From assembly GCA_914767715.1 (NCBI GenBank), contig OU612072.1:21328001-21392000 (forward strand): a DNA stretch of 64,000 nt. Reading direction: 5' to 3'. The notes under the pieces are model-generated. The model was not told the origin of the DNA, ran no database searches, and saw nothing but the letters and a program-made list of their open reading frames with translations. The DNA is from Membranipora membranacea. Its lineage: Eukaryota > Bryozoa > Gymnolaemata > Cheilostomatida > Membraniporidae. Positions 47,892 to 64,000 of this stretch are shown here, one piece after another. Made by a program: the position numbers and the translations under genes. The stretch's first letter is position 1; each line of letters opens with the position of its first letter.

Positions 47892-48028
47892 TGATAGTCA
47901 ACTTTTGCACCCAGAAACTTAAAAAACTTTTGAGAGAGACTCTTGCATTGATACAAGCGTCCTTAAAAAAACAGGGTTTAAGATAAAATTCATTACTTCA
48001 GTTTGTCACCGTTCAGCGTTTAACATTT

Positions 48029-48100
48029 GATAAGAGAGGGAAGTAAACCTCTCATTGTTCCAAGAAACTGTGGGCTGCAGGCGTGTGCCTCTCTTATCAA
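48029..48100. repeat. Isolated GATAAGAG...CTCTTATCAA module
   Basis: TTTGATAAGAG opens and CTCTTATCAAGG closes a ~70-bp unit between the two NHL genes, with GGAAGTAAACCTCTC in the position of the array's AGTGAAACCTTTCAC segment. Same architecture as the 33-39 kb modules. Confidence 0.55.
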
Positions 48101-51100
48101 GGTATTTAGCTTGGGGGCTTAATCATGGATCTCAAGCTTAATTCTCCTTAACATCAGCTAAACCTCCAACTTTTGTAGTCAATATTGCTATCAAGCAAGA
48201 ATATTAATTGGTATAAAACACTTCAATGTTTACAAAATCGCAGGCGTGCGCCTGCAACAATTTACTAGAAAAACTTTCATTTAGAATAAAAATTAAACAA
48301 AGTTCATTCATAAATAAGGCCAGATAATCATTTGGTAACCCCTTCTCAAAAAATACCTTCTTTCATATGTATGCAATCCGTATAAAATTACAAGATTTTG
48401 ATCAGCAAATAATGCTAAAGATTTTATGTTTTTAAGTGATTTGAATCGCTACTCATTGGTGGATTTGTTTATCTGCGTCAAGGAAAAATTGGCAACTGCA
48501 CTGTTTTATAAGAAATGTGCCCATAGTATAGGCAAACTGCATTCTAGGAAAACTTACAATGAAGATTGGCTCACTTTGTTGTATTTCTTTATTTCTTAAC
48601 TTGATTCCTTCACTCGTTGATTAAACGAATAAAATTCAAAACTTACGCTTCAGAGTAACAGATTGAAAAAAAAAAAAAATCAATTAACTAATTAATTGAA
48701 TGGCACGACACATTAGCAGGACTAAAATTATGAATAAAGCTTTTCTTCCAAAGATATCTACACATGAAGTTTAGAAAACAGGATAGAATTAAATGGAAGA
48801 AAAGAGAGGTGTGCAGGGAGTAAAATACTTTGCGAGACATGGCAAAGAAATATATTTGAAGCTATATTTCACTCTAACCTATCATATTATCACATACCTC
48901 AAGATGGTATTTAATACTATATTGTAGTATGGTATTCAATTTTTTATATATTCTGTTTCATTGAGTTGCTATGCTGGTACATTATGAATATGATCATCAT
49001 GGAATGTGTCCACGCCCAAATCAGCGCTTGTCTCATCTTGGCTATTCTCCTGGCCAGATTGATTCTCCCTGTTGCGTCTTTTGCCCTCGGCAACATTCAT
49101 CCGGATGCAGCTGAACTGTAATCAGTACAAATCAATTTTAGTCAAGAAACCCGCATTAATTACAGTACACTTGTGATATCAAACCGTATACACACCAACA
49201 TCAGTATACAAATCTGATATCACTGTTGAATGAAATCCAAACCAGAAGTCCTGTGAACTGAAACAATGTCTCAAGTCTGTTTTCAAAAGTTTGGTCTTGC
49301 TGAAGCTTCTATGGCTCAATATTAACACACAAACACGCCTTTCAAAGGAAGTCAGTAAATATACTTACCTTTCATTCCTTTTGTTGGTGATGGTCCTCAG
49401 TCTGACGACATAAGCGGCAAATACTAGAGCAGAAATCACCACTTTAATCCCAACAACTAAAGATATAAATGCAACATTTAGATTCGATATGCCAGGTTGT
49501 TCTGCTGACTTTCCGGCTGTGTTTGCGAAGTTTCCCTCTGAAAATAAACAAGGAAAATATTTATTGAGTGGGTTTGCTATTTTGCATTTTACTTCACTGA
49601 TGGAATCATAATTCAGCAAGATTTGTGCATTCAGGGAGAAAAATATTTGTTATGCATTGATAATATGTCATTTCTGATTTAGTTTATTTCATTGAAAGGA
49701 GAGTGAAAATGACTCATCAGCCAAAAAATAAAAGGTTTCTACCAGTTTGCCTACAGTTGGGTAACAATGCGTGTAGAGGGGAAGAGAGTCTTGAGCCAGA
49801 AATAGTAAATAGGAATAATAACCTTCTGTAGATTGTGGTTCTGGTGTAACATATGATGTACTTTTAGCTGTTGATATCCTCGGCATCCTCCCTGGCAAAG
49901 TTATAAAAGTAACTGTCGTGTCCATCAAAGTAGCTGTTGGTAAAACCTGAAAAAATGTTATAACTTTTATTGATAAAAAAATTTAAAACACATAAATAAT
50001 AATAAAATAACATAAATTGCATGGCGACAACAAAGAAGTAATTCCTTCATTCACAGCAGACAGCGTTCGTGTCTACCGACCAGGCTATTGATTACAATAT
50101 TCATGCATTCTTTTATGGATGCTTAAAATTGGTAATAAACCACTTATGTTGTTGCTTACCATTATGAATGACTGCAATATTAATACAGTTGCCTCTATGA
50201 ATCACATGACTACCGACAGCAAATCCAATCTGCTCGGGACCTGTATCCACAAACGCTTTCTCCTCATCAGATCTCACATAGAATATCATGTCACTGTCAG
50301 GACAAGGTGCTCCGGAGGTAGTTTGCAGAGCAGTAGCTGATGTTTCTGTGGTAGTTGGAGTTATTTGCATGGTCGTCGGTTTTTGATCTCACAAATAAAA
50401 AAGTTTGATATGGTTGGGTTGATTTGAACACCTCATTCCTCATGAAATAAAAACTCTGGTGAAGAAATGCATATAATATGCTTCATCCAATGATTACTGC
50501 TCTGCTAGTGTCACCAAGGCCAGTCATATGAGGAGGCAGCAGAATGTTCTTTATAAATGTCATGTCTCCATTTTCGGAGTTATCTTTTTATGTGAGGTAC
50601 ATTGACATACATTTTATCAAATATATATATATTAATATCAGGTTTTGTTTCAATTTCAAAAGACTACCCACCATTAGTAGGCAAAGTAAAATATTGACCA
50701 GCATATACCTACCTATGAATTCAGATCGAGAAAACATAGATAATCATTATTTATAAGTGTATATACAGTGTACTCACATATAAACTGCTGGATTCTCCGA
50801 CGTTGTCCGACATACAGAGAAGTGTGAGTGATTAGTAAAGACCAGGGTTTCGTCAGACATCCTGAGCAGAGATCCAGTGTGGATACACTGTCTGCGTTCG
50901 GGTCTACTAGTCATATCTTTTTGTTGTACTCATCGGTAGTAGTGTCTGATTACCTATGTACAGGAGTTGGCGTGGGGAGTTGAATAGAGAGTTTAGGAGA
51001 GAGCTGTCGCTGTAGCCTAATGACATTTCGATGATAAGGGTAATTAACTTCTCATAGTATGTGATATGGTAGAGGGAGTTAGTTACTATGAGCTTTGGAG

Positions 51101-52181
51101 CCAATATTTACTGTTCTCACAGCCATGTTAAAGCTGTCGGTGATGAGAAGCTGCATGTCATCATTGTTGTCCCTTATTACAAGCCAGGGACTGTTGAACT
51201 GACCGGGTTGACCATCTGTGTATCCCTGTGACCCACACTGTCCCAAAAACTGTGAGGTGGAACTTGTACCACGATCAATCTCACTCAGACATCGCATACT
51301 TATGTCAGCTACAATGACACGTTGATCTGTAATCTGTATGAATCCCATGGGTCCTTTGAACCAAGCCTCAGATCCTATCCCCTCTCTGTATCCTCTCATT
51401 GCAGTGTTCCCTGCTATGGTGGTAGAGGTCGTACCATCGCTAGTCTTTAGTGAGTTCTGATCGAGGTAGATCACATTGTTGCACGCGGGTTGTTGAGGTC
51501 ACATGGCTGATAGCTGTGTAGTTTGTGGCTATAGACCTCTCTAATCTGTAAAATTGATATAATTTTGTAAATGTAATGTTACTAGTCCAGTAGTTTTTGA
51601 ACAATGAAATTTCATATTCTGGTGATGCAATGTTTTATAAGTAAATTAATTAATCAAATGTGATGTTTTACAATTAAAATTTGGATGAAGGGTGTTTAGG
51701 CATATGGTAATTATAAAAGCGATGTTTTTAATGGAAAATTTTCAGGGTTTCATGATATAATACTACTTTCAATAAACTGGCAATTCAAATATGACCCGTA
51801 AAAACTTTTTCATGCAATTAATACCAATGAAGAATGCAGCTTTTTCCAAATAACCAAATTCGGCAAACGCATTAGATATATAAAATATAAAAATTTGACA
51901 AGCAATTTTTTTCACAATACATTTTGGTTATTGGGCGTTGTCTTCTCCCATCAACAATCGGCAGTATTTGAGTATCACAGCTTACGAAGAGCCCCGGTTT
52001 TAAACCAAGGCCATTTATGACCACTTCCCTCAGCATGGCCTACTCTGAATCTGATATTTTTAATAGAGGGTTTTTTCACGTGAAACTTTGAAGACTTTCA
52101 AACTCATATTTATTATCACAGCGACCTGCATATGTGAATAGAATTTATATTGACGGAGAGTGACTCACTGATCAACTAGAT

Positions 52182-55090
52182 CATGGGCGGGCAACTTTTT
52201 TTTGCAAAAGGCCGCATTTTGGCCAAGCTCAACTCAAAAGGCCGCAATTTTTATATAGGAATAATAAGGAATATGAGGTTTTAGTTGGTACTGTTTATTC
52301 GTACTGATTAGAACAGATTTACATATATCACATGTTTCAGTCAATGGGACTTTTGGAATTGGTCCATATCTTTCATGAGTGCATCAAAATCTGGCTCAAT
52401 ATCGGAATTGGATATGACGAGAATGTCCCTTAGGTGTTCATCCGTCAGCCTTGACCTGAATTTGTTCTTAGCATACTTCATTGTCGAGAATAATTTCTCG
52501 CACCTGTACGTACTACCAAACATGGCTAGCCATTTAGCAGCAAAACCTCTTAGCCTCGAATATCTTAGCGGCAGAGATTGATATGCTTTCACTATATCTG
52601 ACCCAGGTGTAAATAATGGGGAGTACACCAGATCGTGTTTCAGATCCATGACTTCAATGCTGAGCCTAGTAGGTACAGTGCTGACAGAGAGTGGTGCGGT
52701 GAACATACAGAGATCATCACTGTGCTTTTTAAAGTCGGCAAAGCGTGTCTCAAACTCATCTCTGAGTTTTCCTAAGAGTTTGGAGTAGCTGTCTAACTTC
52801 AGATTCATATCATCTCTGCTAAAAAGATGAGGAAATGAATCGCTGTCTAGCTCTCCGTCCATAAACTGGTCCATCCAGATACCAAGCTTACCGCTGAAAC
52901 CGCCAACATGATGGTAAAGATCGGCAATGACATTACTGTTTCCTTGGAGTCCTGTATTCAAGGAATTGGGCTGTGAGATAATGTCTACCGCAAATGCAAA
53001 ATCATTGATAAATTGTTCATCGTTGAATTCTTCTATATCGGACCCCTGGGCTCTATAGAACTCGGTTATCACATCTTTGAGATCATAGACTCTGTTCATC
53101 ATCCGGCCCCTTGATACCCAACGTACTTCTGCGTGATATGGGACATCCTCATACTCTGAATCAATATCCTCCAGAAACTTTCTGAACTGCCGATGTTTCA
53201 ACCCTTTACGTCTGATGTCTTTGACGATGTTGTTTATGACACTCATAAGATTCTGGAACTCGAGGGTTTTGGCACAGAGATTTTCCTGATGAATGATGCA
53301 GCGGAACGTCTGAGGCAAAGGGGATATCCCGTTTTCTCGCATCTCATTCAGCAGCAGTGTAGTGAAACCATTTCTAACTCCTGTAAAATAAAGGTTTTTT
53401 CCATGATATATAAGTTTAAAACTATGCATCAAAATTGACATGTTTGGAAATTAATATGGTAATTTAATATGTATCTTGTTATCATGAGTCAGGATAAACA
53501 ATACATGATGACTATTAACATCAGGAAGGGATATACTCTCCCACCCTCCCTATTAACATTATCAATGTCAATTAGCTATTTGGAGTTGTTTGTTTCTAAT
53601 AAAATGAGATAACTCCTAATATTTTAATAGGCTAATATAATTTGTCTATCTATGCTATTGCCATATATACGTATAGTGCAGGTATAAGTGAGTATGTAGT
53701 TTGTACCTTTCATTGCTGGAGCTCTATCTGTGGCTATGGACACTAGTTTGGTTAAATCTAGCTGATGTTCTTCAATCACATGTTTTACCTCTCGGAGGAT
53801 ATCAGCCCCTGTGGTGGTATCCTTCAGGCTTTGGAGTGACAACATCTGTTCTGTTACTGCAAGGGAACTGTCAACACCTCTTATAAACATTGCTAACTGA
53901 GCTGTATCAACGATGTCAGTGGACTCGTCTAATGCAAGAGAAAAAGACACAAATGTCCTGATTTTTTCTGCCAGCTGAGTTTGTAGGTTTCGGCTTAGCT
54001 CCTCGGCCCTTCTTGTAACAGATCTCCGAGAAAGAGAAATTGACTTCATCGTATCCTTTGCTTCTCCGTTCAGAAGGATTGTATCGCCAACAACAGTGAT
54101 ACAGTCTTTGATAAGCTCTCCGTCCATATATGGTTTGCCTGGATAAAATTTGAATTGCATTTGAAATTTATAGTACAATCTATACATACTAGTACTCATA
54201 ACATGAGTAGTAGTATGTACGTATTGTGTAAATTAAAAAGATGAAATATTATTTCATCTTTAAGTAACAATCTGTGCAGAATTTTGATCAATTGAGTATT
54301 TAGTCATCCCTAATTATGCATTAAAAAAACAACTACAATGCTGATAACATAAGTATTTAAACTAGCTGTTACCTCTTTTCATCATCAAATGAGTGATTCT
54401 GTAGCTGGCTAGCATAGCCTTTTCATTGCTCTCTACTGGGCCCCTCATCATCGTCTGCTGACGCCTTCGTTGCTGAAGTAAGGCAGCAACTCGCTCCCGC
54501 CTGAGCTCTGGTGCCATCTGGTCATATGTACCAGCATGTTTTGATGCGTAATGCGACTTTGCATTCACTCGCTTCAACGTTTTGAGGACATCGTTTCAGA
54601 CCAAGCGTATCATGCCCTTCCCACCATTCCCAATCATCAAAAACTCGTCTGTCCAATCGTCATTGAATCGGCGATTTTCCTCTGATATTTTTCTTTTGGC
54701 AGCTGCCATAATATTCGAATTGGCAATTCTTTGACTGCTGATCAGATATAGGCCTACTAAATCTAGTTGAAGTTTTGTGACGTCAAGTAATGTTACGCTT
54801 GGATCGCTTCTGATCAAGAGTGGTTGGTATCCCCGCTGTGATTTGTTGAGTGGGGTGGCGTGGGAATTCCCCTAACATGCTTGTATGTTTGTTGCTTAGC
54901 TACACAAATGGAACAGAAAGGTCGAAAGTTTGGAGGTCCTGACAAAGTAGTGCTCCTATTTATACATGATGCGTACGAGTAATACAACATTTATACCTAA
55001 TAATTTTTACAGACATAAGGCCCCAATTAGGCCGCATAAGATTGACCATTAGGCCGCACCGGCAAAAAGGCCGCAGTTTGCCCACAGCTG
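52182..55090 (-). mobile_element. hAT transposon, 2909 bp, inserted in NHL gene 2 exon 2
   Basis: Flanked by the 8-bp duplication AACTAGAT (52174-52181 and 55091-55098), the hallmark length for hAT. Imperfect terminal repeats: CATGGGCGGGCAACT at the left and CAGCTGTGGGCAAAC as the complement of the right. AAAGGCCGCA motifs recur just inside both ends. It carries one minus-strand transposase gene with introns. Confidence 0.9.
52341..54709 (-). pseudogene. hAT transposase (GTF2IRD2/ZBED5 type), inactivated
   Basis: Exons 54709-54373, 54138-53707 and 53380-52341 join in phase to about 600 residues. In order: N-terminus with KRKISEENRRFNDDW; BED zinc finger; RNase-H-like core with LDESTD and SIATDRAPAMKG; helical region; C-terminal dimerisation segment with FGSTYRCEKLFSTMKYAKNK. 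The family is that of ZBED5/GTF2IRD2-like domesticated transposases. Lesion: in the zinc finger the expected CLVCN reads R-L-V-stop-N. The first Cys codon has become CGC and the second TGA, while the His pair (HYASKH) is kept. Everything after the finger is open, so no other lesion was seen. Confidence 0.85.
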
Positions 55091-55402
55091 AACTAGATAC
55101 TGCACATCGTGATCATTACACCATCTACTATCCAGAGTCACACAACATAACACCTGTCAAAATGATACCCTTGATTTAGTTTGTTACACGAGAAATTACC
55201 AAAAAAAACTTTTTTCAGGGGAGGGGACAATCCTGATAATTTATTTGAATTAGTTTTATATCAGGGTTTAAGCAAACCTGCTAAACATCACAAGTGCTTC
55301 AACTACGCTTTCTTCTTCAGAACTCGTATTTATTTCCAGGTTATTTTGGAGTCACAGTTTATATATTGTACTTGCAAGGAAAAGTGTAAGTCTCAGCTCC
55401 AT

Positions 55403-57006
55403 GATTGCTAACAGACCGAATGTGTTTATGGTGCGGTAGAAAGATTTGATATACACCACTAGGCTCACCTCAACAAGGAGAGCAAAGAAAGCTTTAGCTA
55501 TTGTCATTGTTAAGCAAGAACTTATGACACATATGGTTTTGGTTTCATAGATGAAATTCTGGTTTCAGAGCATAACGGTATTGGCAATGAGTCAGAACAG
55601 CTCACTGAGAGCGCACTGCTCTGGCTGTGATATTAAATGCTGTTGTTGTGAGCCTGTTTATATAATTCATGCCTGGGAGCTGAGTAGAACTACGGAGGAA
55701 CTACTGGAGAACAATTGTCATTGGATTCTTTACAAAAAATGTGTAAAAATGATTGATCATATCCAGATATCGATAGTATTACAAATCTTCAATCATACTA
55801 ATTACAGATCTATTTTTCTGCATAAATGTTATGATCATCATGCACATATTTGCATAATTTGATAATGCAAAACAACTCAAAGGCCCTTCGGCGGAACTTA
55901 TTGGACATGGTCTGCTTAAAACGAAACCACTTATCAACCGGTATCAGCTTATCTGTATTACCAAATACTGTCTCACTCAAAAAGTGCTACATTCAAGAAC
56001 CCAATTAAAAGGTTAGGAACAGTTTTTGTTTTTAAGTTGTTTTTATGTTAGGTTTCTGCAATAACTTAATGATAACAAGATCAGATTCTAATAGTGAGTG
56101 GTCGGTAATGAAAGGCCGCTCCCACAACTCCTGGCTCACAAATATCGTTGTGCTTAGTTGATGGGTTATTTATTTATAAAATTATGTTTGATATTATATT
56201 GAAAAATTATAGACTTGGACAATTTAATAATCGTTGTGTAATTATAAAAATTTGAATATGATTTATATAAACAGTTTCCATTTGTATATATCAACTTTTA
56301 AAATACATTTTTAACCAAGAATCGGCAAAGGGCCGTTTGGACGGTAACTCAGCATGGGTGAATCACGGTGCAAAAAACTTGAAAAATTATTTTGCGAAAA
56401 AATAAAGTTATAAAAATATATCATAGCAATGAAATGAACAAAAGACAATCATTGTTTCGAGGGACGGTGGCGTTACAGACTCAGATAGGATATACACGGA
56501 CGGATAGGTACGTGGACTAGCAGTAATATGAGCAGCAGAAAGGAAAATAATGGATATGGTTGTCATAAACCTTAAGACAAAATTTCTAGGAAAGCAAGCA
56601 TTCAAAAAATTCAACCAAAACATACAAAATCCAAAATTTAGTTATTCGATTGTATTGCCGACTTAGCAGTAAAAATCTATTGGTGATGTTTTACGTACTG
56701 CCAAAAAATTGTACCTTCAACAACATTGGTTTGGGGTCACAGTCCTAAATCTAGTTTGAAACCATTATTAATTCATCTAGGAGAAGGAAAGTGAAGGAAA
56801 AAGGTGCAAAATCTTTCTGTGAGAAATACAACATGAAGAACATGAGAGAAAAAAACTTATAAGCTAACAGTCACCTAAGCTGCCTTAAGGTGGGAAAGTT
56901 GGAACTTCTTGTAGGGTCTTGTTGACAGTTGCAGTACCGGCAGACTCAAGTGCCTGATCAAAGTCTCACAACTCACACAGCAACATTGCCATGTGTGAGG
57001 AATAAA
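55403..57006. other. Intergenic, nothing recognised
   Basis: Upstream region of NHL gene 2. It shares short 5'-flank similarity with gene 1 (ACAGRCCGAAT..., TATACACCWCTAG). Frames at 55551-55862 and 56408-56623 show no recognisable features. No repeat identified. Confidence 0.35.
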
Positions 57007-57234
57007 CTACACAACACTAAAGTAATCTCGGGTAAGACAATACAGCGATTGGTAAAATATTGTTTTCAGTACAGAAATAAGGAAAAGCCGATAAAAATAA
57101 ACAAATCTAGGAGATTTATCATCCCAGGAGTGCCGACCAAGTGCTAGGGGGACAATCACCAGTACAATAAGAATAAAAGGAAACACAGCTGTGTACGCAT
57201 AGTCAACTGAATCAACTTTTTCTAAGTTTTCCAC
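57007..57234 (-). CDS. Short frame with one clear membrane segment, 75 aa
   Basis: ATG-initiated frame: acidic N-terminus (MENLEKVDSVDY), a strong hydrophobic segment at about residues 13-32 (AVFPFILIVLVIVPLALG), then a Lys/Arg-rich stretch and a second hydrophobic part. It lies about 150 bp beyond the CDKL-like stop on the same strand. No family known; may be chance or a separate small gene. Confidence 0.25.
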   Translation of the reverse strand: MENLEKVDSVDYAYTAVFPFILIVLVIVPLALGRHSWDDKSPRFVYFYRLFLISVLKTIFYQSLYCLTRDYFSVV

Positions 57235-57381
57235 ATGTTCACATCTGGAGTTGCCCTCTCACAAGTGTACTTGAATATTGTAAGACATTACATTATGCTG
57301 TGACTCGACCCTGTTAGATATTACGGAGTTAAATGGAGATGATTATTCCTTTTATATCCAGTCATCAGTTACCTTGATCTT

Positions 57382-61535
<4,154 letters not shown>

Positions 61536-61539
61536 CTAA

Positions 61540-64000
61540 AATGTACCCTGAGTGACTGCTTGTATCTAGGTATTCTCCAACTGGCCTTCAAACTGAAACA
61601 GATTAACGTAAGAGTTGGGCCCTCTCAGGGTACAGTAAGTTCCTAATCATTGTGTATTAGACCCTTGACCTTCATGCTTTATCCTATATGCAAGACATAC
61701 AACCCATCGAATTCATTTCCAAATTTATCCTGAATCATATTATTACTGTTCTACCCTTATCAGGCATGGATTAATGGTCTTATTCGCATCTGTAGGCTTG
61801 ATGCGCAGCCACAAAAAAGTAGCTGTTGCCCTTATGAAGCCACGTGACAAGGGTTCATCCACTGCTATTCAATTATACGAAGAGTGCATTTTATAGCGTA
61901 ACACAATTCCTAATACAGTAGAGGATGAAGCATTATAATAGAGTTAGATATATTGATAGGCCGTTAAAGCCAAAAATCAAACACAGCGTGTGTTGCCATG
62001 TATGCATCACTTCGACCAATAAGACGCACTCATCAGCCATATTGTGAGTGGTTAAATTCATGCTATTATCAGATTTGAGACACCAATATCCGGGTCTGGT
62101 TATATATTGTGAATTATCTACCATGAGACTGCATATTGTCTGTATTAATGACCTTGCAATATTACCATTGATAAAAGGTACTTGAGTCATCAGTATTCAA
62201 CTACACAAAGTGAAAGGTTCACCTGGTACTCATATCAGGTGATTAGTGAACTTAGCGCTAAGTGGTGAAATAATAAGAATTCATGTAGAGCAAAAAGTGT
62301 GACTTTTCCTAATTCGCTGGCTACGGACTTTGCATTGATAAGACGTCTTCACGTCAACAATGCTATAATACTCCCGCAGTGACACGTGAAGTTGATGCTC
62401 TTATCATAATTATGATGCGAATAATCATCGCCAGGATACATATATTGAAATCCAAATAGAGTAAATTGAGAAAGAGAGCTTGGATCACACAATATGCTGG
62501 AGTTTGAGTGAGCTTTGTGGGGGAGGAGGGGGTGTGTGCTGTGCTCTCCTCGGTGCTGTCCTCCCAGACCCCATAGTACAGCAGTGATATGGTATCCCAC
62601 AATGCAATGTTTATACTTTACTTTCCAGTCTACCTCATCCCTGACGTACTACCTGTACTCGGGTATTCCTAGACCTTTATATAAACAGAGCATGGATTTA
62701 AGCTAAACACAGGATATAATTAATCATTGCACACATTAAGATTCAGGCGTGTTCAATAGGCTATCCAATAGTATGTGATTCAGCCATACAAAGTTGCGAC
62801 ATTTTTTATTGGATCATATTCCTATATTTCCTAATCTGTTTACTACTCGGCTCTCACCAAATTACTCAGTCTAATACAATACAATACAATACTAATACAA
62901 AGACACTGCCTACAACATCTTTAGATTGGTAAGGCCTGCTAATATCTTTAAAGTTTCAATTTTTGGTTGATTTCATAAGACAGTCATGGGCGATGACATA
63001 TGATTGAATGACGCTATCAATCATCCCTTTTCTAGTTTGCTGGCCTTCCTTTCTCTTAATCTATTGACAAAGAATCCCTATTTAGGAACACGTAATGTCT
63101 AAATTACTTGCAAAATAAGTTCCAATATGCTGCTTTTTGTATGTCTTCCATGTTAGGACCCTTTTAATTTGCCAAAGTCGATGCTAGTACATAGCAGAAA
63201 TTACACCTCCGGCTCTACTATTTTCATACATCCAAACACTGCTTACCCTAGTTAGAGCAGAAGAAATGGTAGATTTTCCAGACCTTAAGATAATTATTGT
63301 GCACATTAGGAACAGTTAATTATGATTTCATGAAAAATTGCAAGAATTGGAGTTGTTGTCCCTACGCCCGCATTAGCATTATCACATGATATACACACCG
63401 TGCAGCTCTCAGAATATATATAGTATATAGTTAGCAGCAAGGAACATGACTCTGTACAATTTTAGTTCCAAGTATTTTATCTGGTAAGAGCAACTAACTT
63501 TGACAGGCCTGACCTTAGTTTTATAGCACTGCTAGATTTGGCTGCTCTGTGACAGTGAGCAATCACTAAGCATTGTATCAAACAACTTGCGGTGTATGGT
63601 AGGAACAGATCGCTTCTCGGCCTATTGGCTAAGATCAAAGTGTCACTGCCAATGGCTTGCTGCACACTCACGATTGGGAGGTACACCATGGCGTCTCCTC
63701 TAGGATTCATTCTAGTTTTCTTGGATGTATCACACTCTCAGTACGAGGACTTCGAGCACCTTGCGTCCGTCTTTAGGGGCAACCCACCCTCTGTTTGTCA
63801 TAAACAGGGTATGGTAGGCACAGATCAACATATGTTAGGCTGCCTATTTAGCTTAATAAACCCACCCTTTGTTTTGTGCAATGCCTCAGATACATGCGAT
63901 CAGTTTTGGAATAATATGAGTAATATGGGGAAGCAGTTCTGTATTAGTTTTTGAGTTCCCAGCAGCGTCTGTGTTCATTCAAGTTCTCCAGATAATTACT
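61540..64000. repeat. Segmental duplication block B, inverted relative to 31430-33900
   Basis: Reverse-complement match to 31430-33900 along its length. The first ~80 bp (AGTGACTGCTTG... TTCTCCAACTGG) are closer to 38340-38370 than to 33890. The block leaves the window at its right edge. Confidence 0.85.
63609..63809 (+). mobile_element. U2-snRNA-headed SINE-like insertion, copy 2
   Basis: Begins ATCGCTTCTCGGCCTATTGG at 63609. Against the metazoan U2 5' end as I know it, the first ~35 nt differ by one substitution and one extra A. Ends CATAAACAGG at 63809. Target duplications TATGGTAGGAACAGATC (63595-63611) and TATGGTAGGCACAGATC (63810-63826) differ at one base. It is ~30 nt shorter than copy 1 by an internal deletion after the U2 part. 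Confidence 0.65.

Larger units (their letters stand above)
48969..55402 (-). pseudogene. Membrane-anchored NHL protein (gene 2), disrupted
   Basis: Paralogue of gene 1. Exons: 55402-55376, 55153-55091 joined to 52173-52169 (split by a hAT insertion), 51545-50778, 50387-50160, 49933-49823, 49537-49369, 49110-48969 (TAG stop). It encodes a signal peptide (MELRLTLFLVLCC), NHL repeats, one Cys module (SDEEKAFVDTG...VGSHVI), a Ser/Thr-rich linker, a membrane helix (NVAFISLVVGIKVVISALVF) and an acidic tail. Exons after the propeller agree in phase. Lesions: transposon in exon 2; a one-base shift before VIYLDQN; a deletion of about 40 codons after AVRTVNIGS; a shift and a TGA (where Arg, CGA, is expected) near YNKKI. 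The first intron has a GC donor where gene 1 has GT. Confidence 0.75.

Noticed and set aside
47660-47956. Long Ser/Leu/Pro minus-strand frames
   Set aside because: They are the translation of a GGGA microsatellite; all frames stay open for trivial reasons.
52375-53886. Plus-strand frames at 52375, 53193 and 53701
   Set aside because: Shadows of the minus-strand hAT transposase.
56408-56623. Possible signal-peptide exon on the minus strand
   Set aside because: Hydrophobic N-terminus only; no convincing donor or downstream exon.

Overview
The window is metazoan nuclear DNA. It is AT-rich, its genes are split by GT..AG introns, it is full of non-autonomous transposon footprints and segmental duplications, and the recognisable proteins are animal types (CDKL kinase, NHL beta-propeller, SAMD3-like, GTF2IRD2/ZBED5-type hAT transposase). 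A marine invertebrate is the likeliest source, but nothing here fixes the phylum. Most open frames are short chance frames. The convincing genes were found by reading splice sites and phases, and almost all lie on the minus strand.

Layout. 1-571: partial minus-strand coding exon resembling ORF1-type proteins of invertebrate non-LTR elements. 1.2-5.7 kb: degenerate tandem and dispersed repeats. 6050-13505: an 11-exon minus-strand gene for a ~497-residue SAMD3-like protein in which every splice phase agrees, making it the best intact gene here. 13.1-18.1 kb: a possible plus-strand promoter and exons, then several short tandem arrays and perfect hairpins. 18546-23391: a 4.85-kb near-palindrome with CACTG ends and TAG flanks, carrying a truncated LINE in one arm only. 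23.9-26.5 kb: a perfect 82-bp-arm hairpin and an 824-bp foldback element.

27.3-33.9 kb and 59.1-64.0 kb are two copies of the same duplicated material. A damaged CDKL kinase gene fragment is repeated in direct orientation, and the adjacent block is repeated in inverted orientation. Both blocks carry the same U2-snRNA-headed, SINE-like insertion with a 17-bp target duplication. 33.0-38.8 kb is a diverged tandem block built from ~75-90-bp modules of the form GATAAGAG...CTTATCAATG, with two decayed copies of one exon.

39.8-55.4 kb holds two paralogous minus-strand genes with signal peptide plus NHL propeller plus small exon-bounded Cys modules. Gene 1 (39854-44642) looks secreted. Gene 2 (48969-55402) has a membrane anchor and a cytoplasmic tail, but it is broken by point lesions and by a 2.9-kb hAT transposon in its second exon. 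The hAT transposase is itself disabled at its BED zinc finger. 57.4-60.1 kb: 3' exons of the second CDKL copy.

No CRISPR, rRNA gene or intact tRNA gene was seen. The supported content is two or three cellular genes, two related broken genes, one dead autonomous transposon, and a large load of foldback, SINE-like and satellite DNA.
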